The translations under genes and the position numbers were made by a program. A stretch of DNA of 64,000 bases. Source: Blautia hominis (GTDB taxonomy: Bacteria > Bacillota > Clostridia > Lachnospirales > Lachnospiraceae). The DNA lies in contig NQOF01000002.1 of assembly GCA_002270465.1 (NCBI GenBank), positions 744,001-808,000 of the forward strand, written 5' to 3'. Below are positions 45,013-53,836 of this stretch, piece by piece; the first letter of the stretch is position 1, and each line of letters opens with the position of its first letter. Below the pieces are notes generated by a model. The model worked only from the letters and a program-made list of their open reading frames with translations, was not told the DNA's origin and searched no databases.

Positions 45013-45504
45013 ATGAAAGTAAAATCCATGCTTACAACGCTGTGTTATATTGAAAAAGGAGACAGCTATCTGATGCTGCACCGCATTAAAAAGGAGTCTG
45101 ATGTAAATAAGGACAAATGGATAGGTGTAGGCGGACATTTTGAGGAGGACGAAAGTCCGGAGGACTGTCTTTTGCGGGAAGTGAAAGAGGAGACCGGACT
45201 GACACTCACCTCATACAAATTCAGAGGTATTGTCACATTTATTTTCAAACCCCTTACAGGGGAACCGGACACGGAATATATGTGTCTGTACACAGCAGAT
45301 GGATATGAAGGCACTCTTTGTGCCTGCAATGAAGGCATTCTGGAATGGGTGCAGAAAAAAGAAGTGCTGAATCTGAACCTTTGGGAGGGGGACAAGATAT
45401 TCTTCAAGCTTTTAGAGGAGGAACATCCTTTCTTTTCCCTGAAATTAATGTACCAGGGAGATACATTACGCGAGGCGGTGTTAGATGGAAAACGGATACA
45501 ATGA
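45013..45504 (+). CDS. Nudix hydrolase, MutT/8-oxo-dGTP type
   Basis: The 163-residue protein carries the full Nudix box GHFEEDESPEDCLLREVKEE, matching G-x5-E-x7-R-E-x2-E-E. The sequence MLTTLCYIEKGDSYLMLHR is usual for the 8-oxo-dGTP diphosphatase group in this class of bacteria. The ribosome site AAGG is distant, and translation may be coupled to the RNase G gene 8 bases upstream. Its end overlaps the CPBP protease gene by 20 bases. The substrate is predicted, not shown. Confidence 0.88.
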   Translation: MKVKSMLTTLCYIEKGDSYLMLHRIKKESDVNKDKWIGVGGHFEEDESPEDCLLREVKEETGLTLTSYKFRGIVTFIFKPLTGEPDTEYMCLYTADGYEGTLCACNEGILEWVQKKEVLNLNLWEGDKIFFKLLEEEHPFFSLKLMYQGDTLREAVLDGKRIQ

Positions 45505-46492
45505 TTTTATGAACCCTCATAAGAAAAAACTGAAGCCGGTACATGGGATTCTTCTTTTTGTTCTGGTTATGGTTTCCTACTATACAATTATTGCCTGGAT
45601 GCAGATGAGATTCGGAATGTACGGACTGGCCATGACAGAGCTATATCTGCTCTTACTGTCTGTGGGGATCACAGTTCTTGCCGGCGGGGATTTTGCGGAA
45701 GTCTTTCCGGTTAAAAAACCGTCATGGAGTAAAATATTTGGGACACTTCTGCTTTGGGCCGGGGCCTATGCTTTGGTCCTTCCGGCAACCATGGTGATCG
45801 CATGGCTGTTTCCGGAGCAGATGTTTGGCACAAGCAGCGCCTTAAATGATATAATTGCAAGCGTACCGCTGCTGGTTTCAATCTTTATTACGGCTGTCAT
45901 GCCTGCCGTCTGTGAGGAAGCCATGCACAGAGGGGTGATTCTTCACAGTCTCAAAAGTCTGAAACGGGAGTGGGTGATCGTGCTGATCATGGGAATCCTT
46001 TTTGGGCTTTTTCACGGGAGTGTATGGCGTTTTGTTCCGACTGCGCTTTTGGGCGGTGCTTTATCCTGGCTGATGCTCAGAACAGAAAATATGGTCTACC
46101 CGGCACTGTTCCATTTTGCAAATAATTTCCTGCCCACACTTCTCTCTTTTGGACAGACCAATAGCGATACTGCAGCCAGTGCAGAATACTTGATGGAAGC
46201 GGGAATTCCGGTGGCTGCCCTGGGTATCTATGTGGCTGTAGGCTGCGCGGCGCCATTTGCTCTTTATACTGCCGGTTATCTGATACGAAGGGAAAAAGGC
46301 AGAAAGGTGCCTTATTTTCCGAAAGAACATCAGACTTTTTGGATCGTATTTCTGACGGTATGTTCTGTAGTACCGGCTATGATAGGCGGAATATTGTTTT
46401 TGTACGGGGTTTTCTTTGACGATTCCCTGTGGCAGATGATAAGACAGAGTCCCATAGAAAATTTCTCTGTTTTTCTAACAAATTTCTTGTAA
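45485..46492 (+). CDS. CPBP-family intramembrane metalloprotease (CAAX-like)
   Basis: The 335-residue protein has about eight transmembrane helices and the CPBP motifs: EEAMHRG with E144, E145 and R149, LFHGS with H177, and a third motif HFANNFLP. It likely cleaves or binds peptides in the membrane. The ATG lies within the Nudix gene. It ends 45 bases before the L21 promoter. The substrate is unknown. Confidence 0.88.
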   Translation: MENGYNDFMNPHKKKLKPVHGILLFVLVMVSYYTIIAWMQMRFGMYGLAMTELYLLLLSVGITVLAGGDFAEVFPVKKPSWSKIFGTLLLWAGAYALVLPATMVIAWLFPEQMFGTSSALNDIIASVPLLVSIFITAVMPAVCEEAMHRGVILHSLKSLKREWVIVLIMGILFGLFHGSVWRFVPTALLGGALSWLMLRTENMVYPALFHFANNFLPTLLSFGQTNSDTAASAEYLMEAGIPVAALGIYVAVGCAAPFALYTAGYLIRREKGRKVPYFPKEHQTFWIVFLTVCSVVPAMIGGILFLYGVFFDDSLWQMIRQSPIENFSVFLTNFL

Positions 46493-46508
46493 AATTTTCA
46501 AGTTCATC

Positions 46509-46537
46509 TTGACGAACAGGTATTCTTGTGCTATTAT
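46509..46537 (+). promoter_or_regulatory. Sigma-A promoter of the rplU operon
   Basis: TTGACG (46509-46514) and TATTAT (46532-46537) are separated by 17 bases. It precedes the L21 leader by the right distance. Confidence 0.75.
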
Positions 46538-46543
46538 AAGCGA

Positions 46544-46625
46544 GTATGCCGCACAAAGAGGTTAGAAGCGCTGTGAAAGAGTCAGCCACCATATTTTGGC
46601 GAGTAATGATAATAGGAGGTGCCAT
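46544..46625 (+). promoter_or_regulatory. Probable L21 leader (5' UTR of rplU)
   Basis: About 80 bases between the promoter and the rplU start, containing AGAGG..AGAAGCGCTGTGAAAG and the usual position for the structured L21 leader of Firmicutes. I rely on position and context; the fold was not computed. Confidence 0.45.
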
Positions 46626-46931
46626 ATGTACGCAATTATTGCAACAGGTGGTAAACAGTACAAAGTAGCCGAAGGCGATGTTATCAGAGTAGAAAAACTT
46701 GGAGCAGAAGCTGGAGAAACTGTTACATTTGACCAGGTCCTTGCCGTAAACAATGATGGGTTAAAAGTTGGTGAAGACGTAGCAAGCGCTACTGTAACCG
46801 CGTCTGTAGTTGAAAACGGTAAAGCTAAAAAGGTTATCGTTTACAAATATAAACCGAAAACCGGATACCACAAGAAAAACGGTCACAGACAGCAGTACAC
46901 CAAAGTTAAGATTGAAAAAATCAACGCTTAA
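46626..46931 (+). CDS. rplU: Ribosomal protein L21
   Basis: The 101-residue protein starts [18 protein letters not shown] and ends [11 protein letters not shown], the standard L21. GGAGGTG is 5 bases before the ATG. It is the first gene of the L21-Prp-L27 operon behind a sigma-A promoter and leader. Confidence 0.98.
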   Translation: MYAIIATGGKQYKVAEGDVIRVEKLGAEAGETVTFDQVLAVNNDGLKVGEDVASATVTASVVENGKAKKVIVYKYKPKTGYHKKNGHRQQYTKVKIEKINA

Positions 46932-46933
46932 TT

Positions 46934-47266
46934 ATGACGTACATTACGTTTTATCAGGACAGTGACGGTGTTGTGACAGGCTTTGACACCAGTGGACATG
47001 CCGGATATGCCAGGCAGGGTGAGGATATCATCTGTGCGGCAATTTCCGCTCTTGTCATCAATGCGGTGAATTCCATTGAACAGTTTACAGAGGATGCTTT
47101 TAAAGTGGATGTGGACAGAGAAAATGGCGGCATCGTATTTAGGCTGGAGGCAAAACCTTCCAAAGAAGCAGCGTTGTTGCTGAATTCCCTCATTCTCGGA
47201 TTGCAGAGAATGGAAGACGAAGAAGAAAACAGACAATATATTGATGTCATATTCGAGGAGGTGTAA
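46934..47266 (+). CDS. prp: Ribosomal-processing cysteine protease Prp
   Basis: The 110-residue protein has H22 in SGHAGYA and C34 in DIICAAIS, the catalytic pair of Prp. It removes the N-terminal extension of L27 in Firmicutes, and the L27 gene follows directly. It starts 2 bases after the L21 stop with no ribosome site, which suggests coupled translation. Confidence 0.95.
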   Translation: MTYITFYQDSDGVVTGFDTSGHAGYARQGEDIICAAISALVINAVNSIEQFTEDAFKVDVDRENGGIVFRLEAKPSKEAALLLNSLILGLQRMEDEEENRQYIDVIFEEV

Positions 47267-47270
47267 GGAC

Positions 47271-47558
47271 ATGTTAAGAATGGACCTTCAATTTTTCGCT
47301 CATAAAAAAGGTGTAGGTTCTACCAAGAACGGTAGAGATTCCGAATCCAAAAGACTGGGTGCAAAAAGAGCAGACGGACAGTTTGTAAAAGCCGGAAACA
47401 TCCTTTACAGACAGCGCGGAACAAAAATTCATCCGGGTGTGAATGTAGGACGCGGTGGCGACGACACTTTATTTGCATTAGTAGATGGTGTTGTTCGTTT
47501 TGAAAGAAAAGGCAGAGACAAAAAACAGGTTTCTGTAGTACCGGTAACAGCAGAGTAA
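47271..47558 (+). CDS. rpmA: Ribosomal protein L27 with cleavable extension
   Basis: The 95-residue L27 has the extension MLRMDLQFF ahead of the mature [16 protein letters not shown]. Prp is known to cut after the second Phe (F9-A10) in Firmicutes. GAGGAGGTG precedes the ATG at 47271. It starts 4 bases after the Prp stop. Confidence 0.97.
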   Translation: MLRMDLQFFAHKKGVGSTKNGRDSESKRLGAKRADGQFVKAGNILYRQRGTKIHPGVNVGRGGDDTLFALVDGVVRFERKGRDKKQVSVVPVTAE

Positions 47559-47606
47559 CAATAGAATTTACGCTTGGCGGATTTTCTGTTGTAGTGAATT
47601 AAGGGA

Positions 47607-47642
47607 GGCTTCAAATCGTTCTGGTTTGAAGCCGCTTTTTTT
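47607..47642 (+). terminator. Terminator after rpmA
   Basis: GGCTTCAAA (47607-47615) pairs with TTTGAAGCC (47625-47633), followed by GC and seven T. It separates L27 from obg. Confidence 0.85.
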
Positions 47643-47686
47643 AGCAATATATCTGCCAAGGCAGATTTAGAAAGTCAGAGGTTTTT

Positions 47687-48979
47687 ATGTTTGCAGACAG
47701 AGCAAAAATCACAATCCGTTCCGGAAAAGGCGGAGACGGCCATGTGAGTTTCCGAAGAGAACTGTATGTTGCCAATGGCGGTCCTGATGGTGGAGACGGC
47801 GGCAGAGGCGGAGATGTTATCTTTGAAGTGGATAAAGGTCTGAATGCCCTGACCGATTATCGGCATAAACGCAAATATGCGGCAGAGAACGGACAGGAAG
47901 GCGGCAAGAAAAGATGTCATGGCGCCGACGGCAAGGACATTATCCTGAAAGTTCCGGAAGGAACCGTGATCAAGGACGCAGATTCCGGCAAAGTCATTGC
48001 TGACATGTCAGGAGAAAACAAAAGACAAATCGTATTAAAAGGCGGAAGAGGCGGCAAAGGGAATATGAACTATGCCACAGCTACCATGCAGGTGCCCAAA
48101 TATGCCCAGCCGGGACAGCCGGCGCAGGAGCTGGCTGTTATGCTGGAGCTGAAAGTGATAGCGGATGTGGGACTGATTGGATTTCCCAATGTGGGAAAAT
48201 CAACGCTGCTTACAAGAGTGAGCAATGCCAGACCGCAGATTGCCAATTATCACTTTACAACGATTAATCCTCATCTGGGAGTGGTGGATTTGGAGGGCTG
48301 TGACGGATTTGTCATCGCAGATATTCCAGGTTTGATCGAAGGGGCCTCAGAGGGTGTGGGACTTGGTCATCAGTTTCTGCGCCATATTGAGAGAACCCGT
48401 GTGTTGATCCATCTGGTGGATGCGGCATCCACAGAGGGAAGAGACCCCATTGATGATATTTATAAAATTAACAAGGAACTGGAAGCCTATGATCCTAAAC
48501 TCATGGAACGTCCCCAGGTGATCGCAGCCAACAAGACGGACATGATCTACAGTGAGGATGAAGACCCGGTTGAGCGCATCAGACAGGAGTTTGAGTCTCA
48601 GGGAATCAAAGTGTTCTCCATTTCTGCGGCAACAGGAAAAGGCCTGAAGGAGCTTCTTTATCACGTGAAGAGCCTTCTGGATAAGATTGATAAGGAACCG
48701 GTTATTTTTGAACAGGAATTTTTCCCGGAAGATATGCTGATCGCTGAAAATCTTCCATACACCGTAAAACAGGATGAAGAGGACGAGCACTTGTTTTATA
48801 TTGAAGGGCCAAAGATTGAGAAGATGCTGGGTTATACCAATCTGGATTCAGAAAAGGGATTTTCTTTCTTCCAGAGATTCTTAAAGGATAGTGGTATTCT
48901 GGAAGACCTGGAAGCAGCCGGAATTGAAGAGGGCGACACTGTACGGATGTATGGCTTTGATTTTGATTATTACAAATAG
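47687..48979 (+). CDS. obgE: Obg GTPase
   Basis: The 430-residue protein has the glycine-rich Obg domain (KGGDGHVSFRRE, GDGGRGGD), the G domain with GFPNVGKSTLL at about residue 165, DIPGLIEGA and NKTD, and the C-terminal OCT domain. It is a 50S-assembly and stress GTPase. The ribosome site is weak (CAGAGG). It is followed 8 bases later by yhbY. Confidence 0.97.
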   Translation: MFADRAKITIRSGKGGDGHVSFRRELYVANGGPDGGDGGRGGDVIFEVDKGLNALTDYRHKRKYAAENGQEGGKKRCHGADGKDIILKVPEGTVIKDADSGKVIADMSGENKRQIVLKGGRGGKGNMNYATATMQVPKYAQPGQPAQELAVMLELKVIADVGLIGFPNVGKSTLLTRVSNARPQIANYHFTTINPHLGVVDLEGCDGFVIADIPGLIEGASEGVGLGHQFLRHIERTRVLIHLVDAASTEGRDPIDDIYKINKELEAYDPKLMERPQVIAANKTDMIYSEDEDPVERIRQEFESQGIKVFSISAATGKGLKELLYHVKSLLDKIDKEPVIFEQEFFPEDMLIAENLPYTVKQDEEDEHLFYIEGPKIEKMLGYTNLDSEKGFSFFQRFLKDSGILEDLEAAGIEEGDTVRMYGFDFDYYK

Positions 48980-48987
48980 GAGATAAC

Positions 48988-49278
48988 ATGACAAGTAAAC
49001 AGAGGGCTTATTTAAAAAGTCTTGCTATGACCATGGATCCCATCCTGCAGATTGGAAAATCCAGCCTGACACCGGAGAATACGGCGTCTGTAGCGGAAGC
49101 GCTGGAAGCCAGAGAACTGATTAAGATAAATGTACTTCAGAACTGTATGGACGATCCGAAGCAAATTGCAGAGGTGCTGGCTGAGAGGACAAAATCCCAG
49201 GTGGTACAGGTGATTGGCAAGAAAATAGTTTTATATAAAGAAGGAAAAAAAGAAAAGAAGAAAATATTTCTTCCATAA
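48988..49278 (+). CDS. yhbY: CRM-domain RNA-binding protein YhbY
   Basis: The 96-residue protein has the CRM fold signature QRAYLKSLA...ILQIGKSSLTPENT and the C-terminal KIVLYKEGKK. It is a ribosome-assembly-associated protein in other bacteria. AGGAGA is just before the ATG. It lies in the obg-yhbY-nadD cluster. Confidence 0.92.
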   Translation: MTSKQRAYLKSLAMTMDPILQIGKSSLTPENTASVAEALEARELIKINVLQNCMDDPKQIAEVLAERTKSQVVQVIGKKIVLYKEGKKEKKKIFLP

Positions 49279-49305
49279 TAGGATATCCTGATAAGAGGAA
49301 CAGTC

Positions 49306-49944
49306 ATGTGCGAGAAAAGAAAACGAGTGGGCATCATGGGAGGGACATTTGATCCCATCCATATTGGACATCTGATTTTGGGCGAGACAGCCTATGAGCA
49401 GTTTGACTTAGACCAGGTACTTTTTATGCCTGCAGGAAATCCTCCCCATAAGAGAAGGCGCCTTCACAGGGCAACGGATGAACAGCGCAGCGAAATGGTG
49501 AGAAGAGCAATTGCTTCAAATCCGCACTTCTCCCTCTCTTTGGAGGAGATGAATGAAGATGGATTCACATACACGTACAGAACTCTGGAGCGTTTGAAGG
49601 CAGAGCACCCGGATACAGATTATTTTTTTATACTGGGCGCGGATTCTCTTTTTGACTTTGACAAATGGAGGGAGCCTGGAAGAATATGCAGGGCGTGTAC
49701 CGTGGTGGCGGCAACGCGAAATCATACCAGCCAGGAACGTCTGGATGAAGCGATCCGTTTCCTGGAGGAGAAATACAGCGGAACTTTCCGCAAACTGAAT
49801 TCCCTGAATATTGATATATCGTCAGCCATGCTCCGCTCCTGGATCGCGGGACAGAGGACAATAAAGTATTATGTGCCTGACAATGTGATCGCATATATCA
49901 GGGAGAACCATATTTACGAGGAATGTGATACAGATGAATTATGA
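49306..49944 (+). CDS. nadD: Nicotinate-nucleotide adenylyltransferase
   Basis: The 212-residue protein transfers AMP to nicotinate mononucleotide in NAD synthesis. It has the nucleotidyltransferase motif GGTFDPIHIGH and the C-terminal ISSAMLRSWI with YYVPDNVIAYIRE. AAGAGGA lies 8 bases upstream of the ATG. It overlaps yqeK by 11 bases. Confidence 0.95.
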   Translation: MCEKRKRVGIMGGTFDPIHIGHLILGETAYEQFDLDQVLFMPAGNPPHKRRRLHRATDEQRSEMVRRAIASNPHFSLSLEEMNEDGFTYTYRTLERLKAEHPDTDYFFILGADSLFDFDKWREPGRICRACTVVAATRNHTSQERLDEAIRFLEEKYSGTFRKLNSLNIDISSAMLRSWIAGQRTIKYYVPDNVIAYIRENHIYEECDTDEL

Positions 49945-50536
49945 TTTGAAAGCCTTTTCAAAAAAGCTGAAGAAACATTTCGATGAAGAGCGTTATATAC
50001 ACACTCTTGGGGTTATGTATACAGCGGCGGCTTTGGCTATGGCCCACGGCGGTGATTTGGAAAAGGCCCAGACAGCAGGGCTGCTTCATGACTGTGCAAA
50101 ATGTATACCTAACGATAAGAAGCTGAAGCTGTGTGAAAAAAAGAATATTCCAGTTTCGGAGATAGAAAAACAAGCACCATTTCTTCTGCATGCAAAACTT
50201 GGAGTTTATATAGCCAGGAAAAAATATGATGTAGAGGATAAAGAGATTCTGTCTGCTGTCCGCTGGCACACTACAGGCAAGCCTGAGATGTCACAGCTTG
50301 AACAAATCATATATCTGGCAGACTATATAGAGCCTGGCAGAGATAAGGCACCAAATCTGCTTAAAGTACGCAGACTAGCTTTCGAGGATCTGGATGAGTG
50401 TATGTATGAGGTGTTAAAGGATACACTGGACTATCTTGGCAGCAATCCAAAGACTCTGGATCCTGCTACAAAAGAAGCATTTATTTATTACGAGAAAATT
50501 CATAACAGTAAAATACAGAAGGAGGCGAATATATGA
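49934..50536 (+). CDS. yqeK: HD-domain phosphatase YqeK
   Basis: This 200-residue HD hydrolase has HTLGVMYTA and LLHDCAKCIP for the metal-binding His and His-Asp, with RWHTTGKPEMS and LADYIEPGR. Relatives hydrolyse Ap4A and similar nucleotides. The frame is open from a GTG at 49925, but ATG 49934 has the better spacing to GAGGA. It overlaps rsfS by 4 bases (ATGA). Confidence 0.93.
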   Translation: MNYDLKAFSKKLKKHFDEERYIHTLGVMYTAAALAMAHGGDLEKAQTAGLLHDCAKCIPNDKKLKLCEKKNIPVSEIEKQAPFLLHAKLGVYIARKKYDVEDKEILSAVRWHTTGKPEMSQLEQIIYLADYIEPGRDKAPNLLKVRRLAFEDLDECMYEVLKDTLDYLGSNPKTLDPATKEAFIYYEKIHNSKIQKEANI

Positions 50537-50886
50537 ACAGCAAAGAAATTGCGCGGATGGCATGTGAGGCACTGGAAGACAAAAAAGCGCTGGAAGTAAA
50601 GATTATCAATATTGAAAAGGTATCTACTCTGGCAGATTATTTTATTATTGCCAGCGGAAGCAACCGGAATCAGGTACAGGCTATGGCAGATAATGTGGAA
50701 GAAATTCTTGGAAAAGCACAGATTGAGCCAAAACAGATTGAAGGCTATCAAAATGCAAACTGGATTCTGATGGATTACAGGGATGTGGTTATCCATATCT
50801 TTGATGAAGAAAACCGCCTTTTCTACGATTTGGAAAGAATCTGGAGAGATGGTTCCCTGATTGAAAAAGAAGAACTGGATAAATAG
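50533..50886 (+). CDS. rsfS: Ribosomal silencing factor RsfS
   Basis: The 117-residue protein has the RsfS/Iojap core: STLADYFIIASGSNRNQVQAMAD and WILMDYRDVVIHIFDEENR. It binds L14 and blocks subunit joining during slow growth in other bacteria. GGAGGCG precedes the ATG. A terminator follows. Confidence 0.95.
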   Translation: MNSKEIARMACEALEDKKALEVKIINIEKVSTLADYFIIASGSNRNQVQAMADNVEEILGKAQIEPKQIEGYQNANWILMDYRDVVIHIFDEENRLFYDLERIWRDGSLIEKEELDK

Positions 50887-50942
50887 ATAAATAGAAACCA
50901 CGCCTTGCCGGTTATCTATTATCATGGTTAATTATAAGAGCT

Positions 50943-50978
50943 GCCGTGTAGAAGGAGACTTCTGCACGGCGGCTTTTA
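50943..50978 (+). terminator. Terminator after rsfS
   Basis: GCCGTGTAGAAG (50943-50954) pairs with CTTCTGCACGGC (50959-50970), with one G-T wobble, followed by GGCTTTTAT. It ends the obg-rsfS cluster opposite the end of lexA. Confidence 0.75.
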
Positions 50979-51035
50979 TATTATACTGTGTTGTATGTAC
51001 CTTGTTTCTGATGACGGGAATTTTGCGGTTTAACA

Positions 51036-51662
51036 TTACTTCATGAATCGGAAAACCCCAATTACCTTTCCCAGTACCTGGAACTGCTGCTCCGGATATA
51101 TCACAATAGGATCCATATAGTCGTTCTCCGGCTGGAGACGGATATGATCTTTTTCTTTATAAAATGTTTTGATCGTTGCTGAGTCATCAACCAAAGCAAC
51201 AATCTTATCGCCGTTCTCGGCATTCTCCTGTTTCTCGACGACTACATAGTCTCCGCTGAATATACCTGCATTGACCATACTGTCCCCCTGTACGACCAGC
51301 ATAAATGTCTGTTTGTTGGGCATATATTCAGACGGGATTGGGAAATAGCCTTCTACGTTCTGTACGGCAAGCAGCGGTTCTCCGGCTGCGACCTTGCCGA
51401 TAATCGGTACATTTATGGTCTCTCTTCTGACGAGATTGAAGTTATCATCTACAATTTCAATTGCCCGCGGCTTGGTGGGGTCTCTTCTTATATATCCGTT
51501 TTTCTCCAGCGTTTCCAGATGGGAGTGTACAGAAGAGGTGGACTTTAAATTGACTGCCTCACAGATTTCACGTACAGACGGCGGAAAACCGCGGTTAAGG
51601 ATTTCGTTCTTCATATATTCTAAAATTTCGGATTGTTTTTTGCTGATTTTTCCATATGACAT
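51036..51662 (-). CDS. lexA: LexA repressor
   Basis: The 208-residue protein has the winged helix (PPSVREICEAVNLKSTSSVHSHL), the cleavage site A93-G94 (KVAAGE), S128 in GDSMVN and K165 in ATIKTFY. CGGAGGT lies 7 bases before the ATG at 51662, although the frame is open to 51731. It is divergent from the yneA-like gene, with SOS boxes between them. Confidence 0.96.
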   Translation of the reverse strand: MSYGKISKKQSEILEYMKNEILNRGFPPSVREICEAVNLKSTSSVHSHLETLEKNGYIRRDPTKPRAIEIVDDNFNLVRRETINVPIIGKVAAGEPLLAVQNVEGYFPIPSEYMPNKQTFMLVVQGDSMVNAGIFSGDYVVVEKQENAENGDKIVALVDDSATIKTFYKEKDHIRLQPENDYMDPIVIYPEQQFQVLGKVIGVFRFMK

Positions 51663-51782
51663 ATGTAATACCTCCGGTTCTGATCTGATTGGGGTGTGTT
51701 TTTGGAGCGATATGGTTTGCTGCCCATGCAATTACTTAAAAATATAATAACATATTTTGATATGAAATGCAAACAGATATTC

Positions 51783-51860
51783 GGAATATTTGTTCGATTA
51801 CTATTGACAAACGTGTGTTCTTGTATTATGATTGGTTATAGAAAATAGAACGCATGTTCG
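51783..51860. promoter_or_regulatory. Three LexA (SOS) boxes and promoter between lexA and yneA
   Basis: Matches to CGAAC-N4-GTTCG lie at 51783-51796 (GGAATATTTGTTCG), 51808-51821 (CAAACGTGTGTTCT) and 51847-51860 (AGAACGCATGTTCG). The middle box overlaps the promoter TTGACA (51804-51809) - 17 bases - TATGAT (51827-51832). The third box overlaps a perfect palindrome ATGTTCGCGAACAT (51854-51867). Confidence 0.85.
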
Positions 51861-51895
51861 CGAACATATATTTGCATGTACGAAGGAGAAAAGCT

Positions 51896-52237
51896 ATGAG
51901 GGAAAGCAGAAAAAGAGCAAGAAGACGGAGAACAAACAGAGCAAAACTTTTGGGGATCGGTTTTTTAGCTTTGGTGATAACATTGATTTTTTCCATCCGG
52001 GCAGCCGCTACAGCCAATGCGGGAACTGCTGACAGCAGCCGGACCAAATATTATGCCAGTATCCAGATAGAGAAAGGTACCAGTCTGTGGGAGATAGCTG
52101 GTGATTATATGACGGAAGAATACAATTCTGAGCAGGAATATATAGAGGAAGTAATACAGATGAATCATTTGGAAAGTGATATTATCTATGAGGGTGCTTA
52201 TCTTTGTGTTCCTTATTATTCTTCCGAACAAAAGTGA
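51896..52237 (+). CDS. yneA: YneA-like SOS cell-division suppressor
   Basis: The 113-residue protein has a basic N-terminus, one transmembrane helix (LLGIGFLALVITLIFSIRA) and a C-terminal LysM-like segment (YASIQIEKGTSLWEIAGDYM), as in YneA, which halts division during DNA damage. AAGGAGA is 7 bases before the ATG at 51896. Its promoter is covered by LexA boxes. The name is by architecture and position, not close sequence identity. Confidence 0.8.
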   Translation: MRESRKRARRRRTNRAKLLGIGFLALVITLIFSIRAAATANAGTADSSRTKYYASIQIEKGTSLWEIAGDYMTEEYNSEQEYIEEVIQMNHLESDIIYEGAYLCVPYYSSEQK

Positions 52238-52753
52238 GGGGGAGCTGTGCGTGGAATATAAAGCTTCTGTCTGCAGACAGCGGTTTTGGGTGCTGTTTTC
52301 CATAGGGATGCCATACGATACGCTTCAAGACCAGCCTTACGCACCTCAGCGCTAAACAGGTGTATTTCCCAGGTGCTGCACGATGTACGCAAAATCCCCA
52401 AATTCTAGGTTGGCTGGCTCCGGAATGCAGTTAGTAGTATTCCTTGCCCGGCAAGACAGAACGGCCATAATGGGCGTACCGGTGCATTGCGAAGCGTGTT
52501 GCTGAAAAAAATGTAATTTGATCAAACTGTGAAATTTGATCAAACTGTGAACAGTGACATATGAAACATTGTTTGTATGCATATGGTCATGTCCGCTTTT
52601 TTGTGATAAGATAAAAATCAAGTATAGGAAGGATGCTGTTCAAAGGGATGGGATTTTACAGTATGTGAGCAGTGGCATCCGGTTACTATACGGCAATATA
52701 GCACAGATGATAAATCACAATAGAGACGGGCGGATACGTGCAGAGGGAAATTT
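52238..52753. other. 516-base region without a clear gene; possible structured RNA or repeat
   Basis: No coding frame on either strand is convincing, but 52250-52500 does not look like random spacer. It holds a 14-bp palindrome CTGTCTGCAGACAG (52267-52280), and on the minus strand two overlapping open stretches (52216-52401 and 52352-52621) would join into one with a single shift. A conserved non-coding RNA, a dispersed repeat or a dead gene are all possible. The tandem repeat at 52515 is listed separately. Confidence 0.35.
52515..52550. repeat. Perfect 18-bp tandem repeat with palindromic core
   Basis: AATTTGATCAAACTGTGA occurs twice in direct succession (52515-52532 and 52533-52550). Each copy contains the 10-bp palindrome TTTGATCAAA, so the pair looks like two operator sites one and three-quarter helical turns apart. 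It lies about 200 bases upstream of the LacI-family gene. Confidence 0.6.
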
Positions 52754-53836
52754 ATGAATCGAAAGAAAGTGACATCAACAGATGTGGCCAAGAGGGCAGG
52801 GGTATCCCAGGCCACAGTATCAATGGTTCTGAATCAGAAGTACAATGTCTCCTTTTCCAGAGAGACCATCAAAAAAGTTGAACAGGCAGCAAAGGAGTTA
52901 GGATATACCAATGAGAAGAAACCGCGTGCCTCCAGAATACGCATGCGTGGTACCATATTTGTTGTCTGTCCTAATTTTACAAATCCCTATTATTTTTCGC
53001 TGATACAAGGGATAGAAAAGACAGCGCAGAAAAATAAATTTGATGTTTTTCTATGCAATACCAGAAGGGATTATCAGACAGAAGAGAAGTATTTAAAAAA
53101 GATAGAAAAACTGAATCCTTCTGGGGTTATCTATACTTTTGCACCTACTTTTCCGGAATCCCTGCAGAATGTGTCGAAGAAAATCCCTGTGGTTCTGATC
53201 GGTGAGAAGGATGTGGTGTCAGGGATTGATACCGTGGAATTGAACAGTGAAAAAATGGGGCGTATGCTTGCAGAGTATTTACTGGGACTGGGGCACCGTA
53301 AAGTTGGATTCATTTCAACCCCCTTGACAGAACGGCAGTCAGCCCGCAGAGCAAGAATCAAAGGCTTTTGCGAGACTTTTGCGGAAGCTGGCTGTTCCGA
53401 TGGGGTATATGTAAGAAGCCTTCCGAAAGAAATGGACATTATGTTTCAGGAAATTGACATGGAATACAGGACAGGATATGAACTGACATTGGAACTGATC
53501 CAGCAGGTGCCCCAGATTACCGCGATCGCAGGAACGAACGATATGGTTGCCCTGGGTATCAGGGATGCATTGTTGAAGGAGAAATACAGGATACCGGAAG
53601 ATATTTCAGTAATTGGATGTGATAATCTTCTTTTTTCAGGTCTCAGAGGAATTGACCTCACAACCGTGGAACATTATGTTTCAAAAAAAGGCGAGGACGC
53701 CTGTGAGATCCTTATACAGGAGATGGGAGAACAGAAGGCTAAAAATAACAGCAGTGGAGAAAATATGGTTCATCATATTGAATATGAACCACGACTTGTA
53801 GTAAGAGGCAGCAGTTCTTATCCGAAATTAAAATAG
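52754..53836 (+). CDS. LacI-family transcriptional regulator
   Basis: The 360-residue protein has the LacI helix-turn-helix STDVAKRAGVSQATVSMVLN at residues about 5-24, the hinge, and a periplasmic-binding-like effector domain (TIFVVCPNFTNPYYFSLIQGIEK, VIGCDNLLFS). AGAGGG precedes the ATG. No sugar-metabolism gene adjoins it, so its targets are elsewhere or at the nearby tandem repeat. The ligand is unknown. Confidence 0.92.
   Translation: MNRKKVTSTDVAKRAGVSQATVSMVLNQKYNVSFSRETIKKVEQAAKELGYTNEKKPRASRIRMRGTIFVVCPNFTNPYYFSLIQGIEKTAQKNKFDVFLCNTRRDYQTEEKYLKKIEKLNPSGVIYTFAPTFPESLQNVSKKIPVVLIGEKDVVSGIDTVELNSEKMGRMLAEYLLGLGHRKVGFISTPLTERQSARRARIKGFCETFAEAGCSDGVYVRSLPKEMDIMFQEIDMEYRTGYELTLELIQQVPQITAIAGTNDMVALGIRDALLKEKYRIPEDISVIGCDNLLFSGLRGIDLTTVEHYVSKKGEDACEILIQEMGEQKAKNNSSGENMVHHIEYEPRLVVRGSSSYPKLK

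Noticed and set aside
52216-52621. Two minus-strand frames that could join into one protein
   Set aside because: No start, no ribosome site and no recognised family; kept only as a possible RNA or repeat region.
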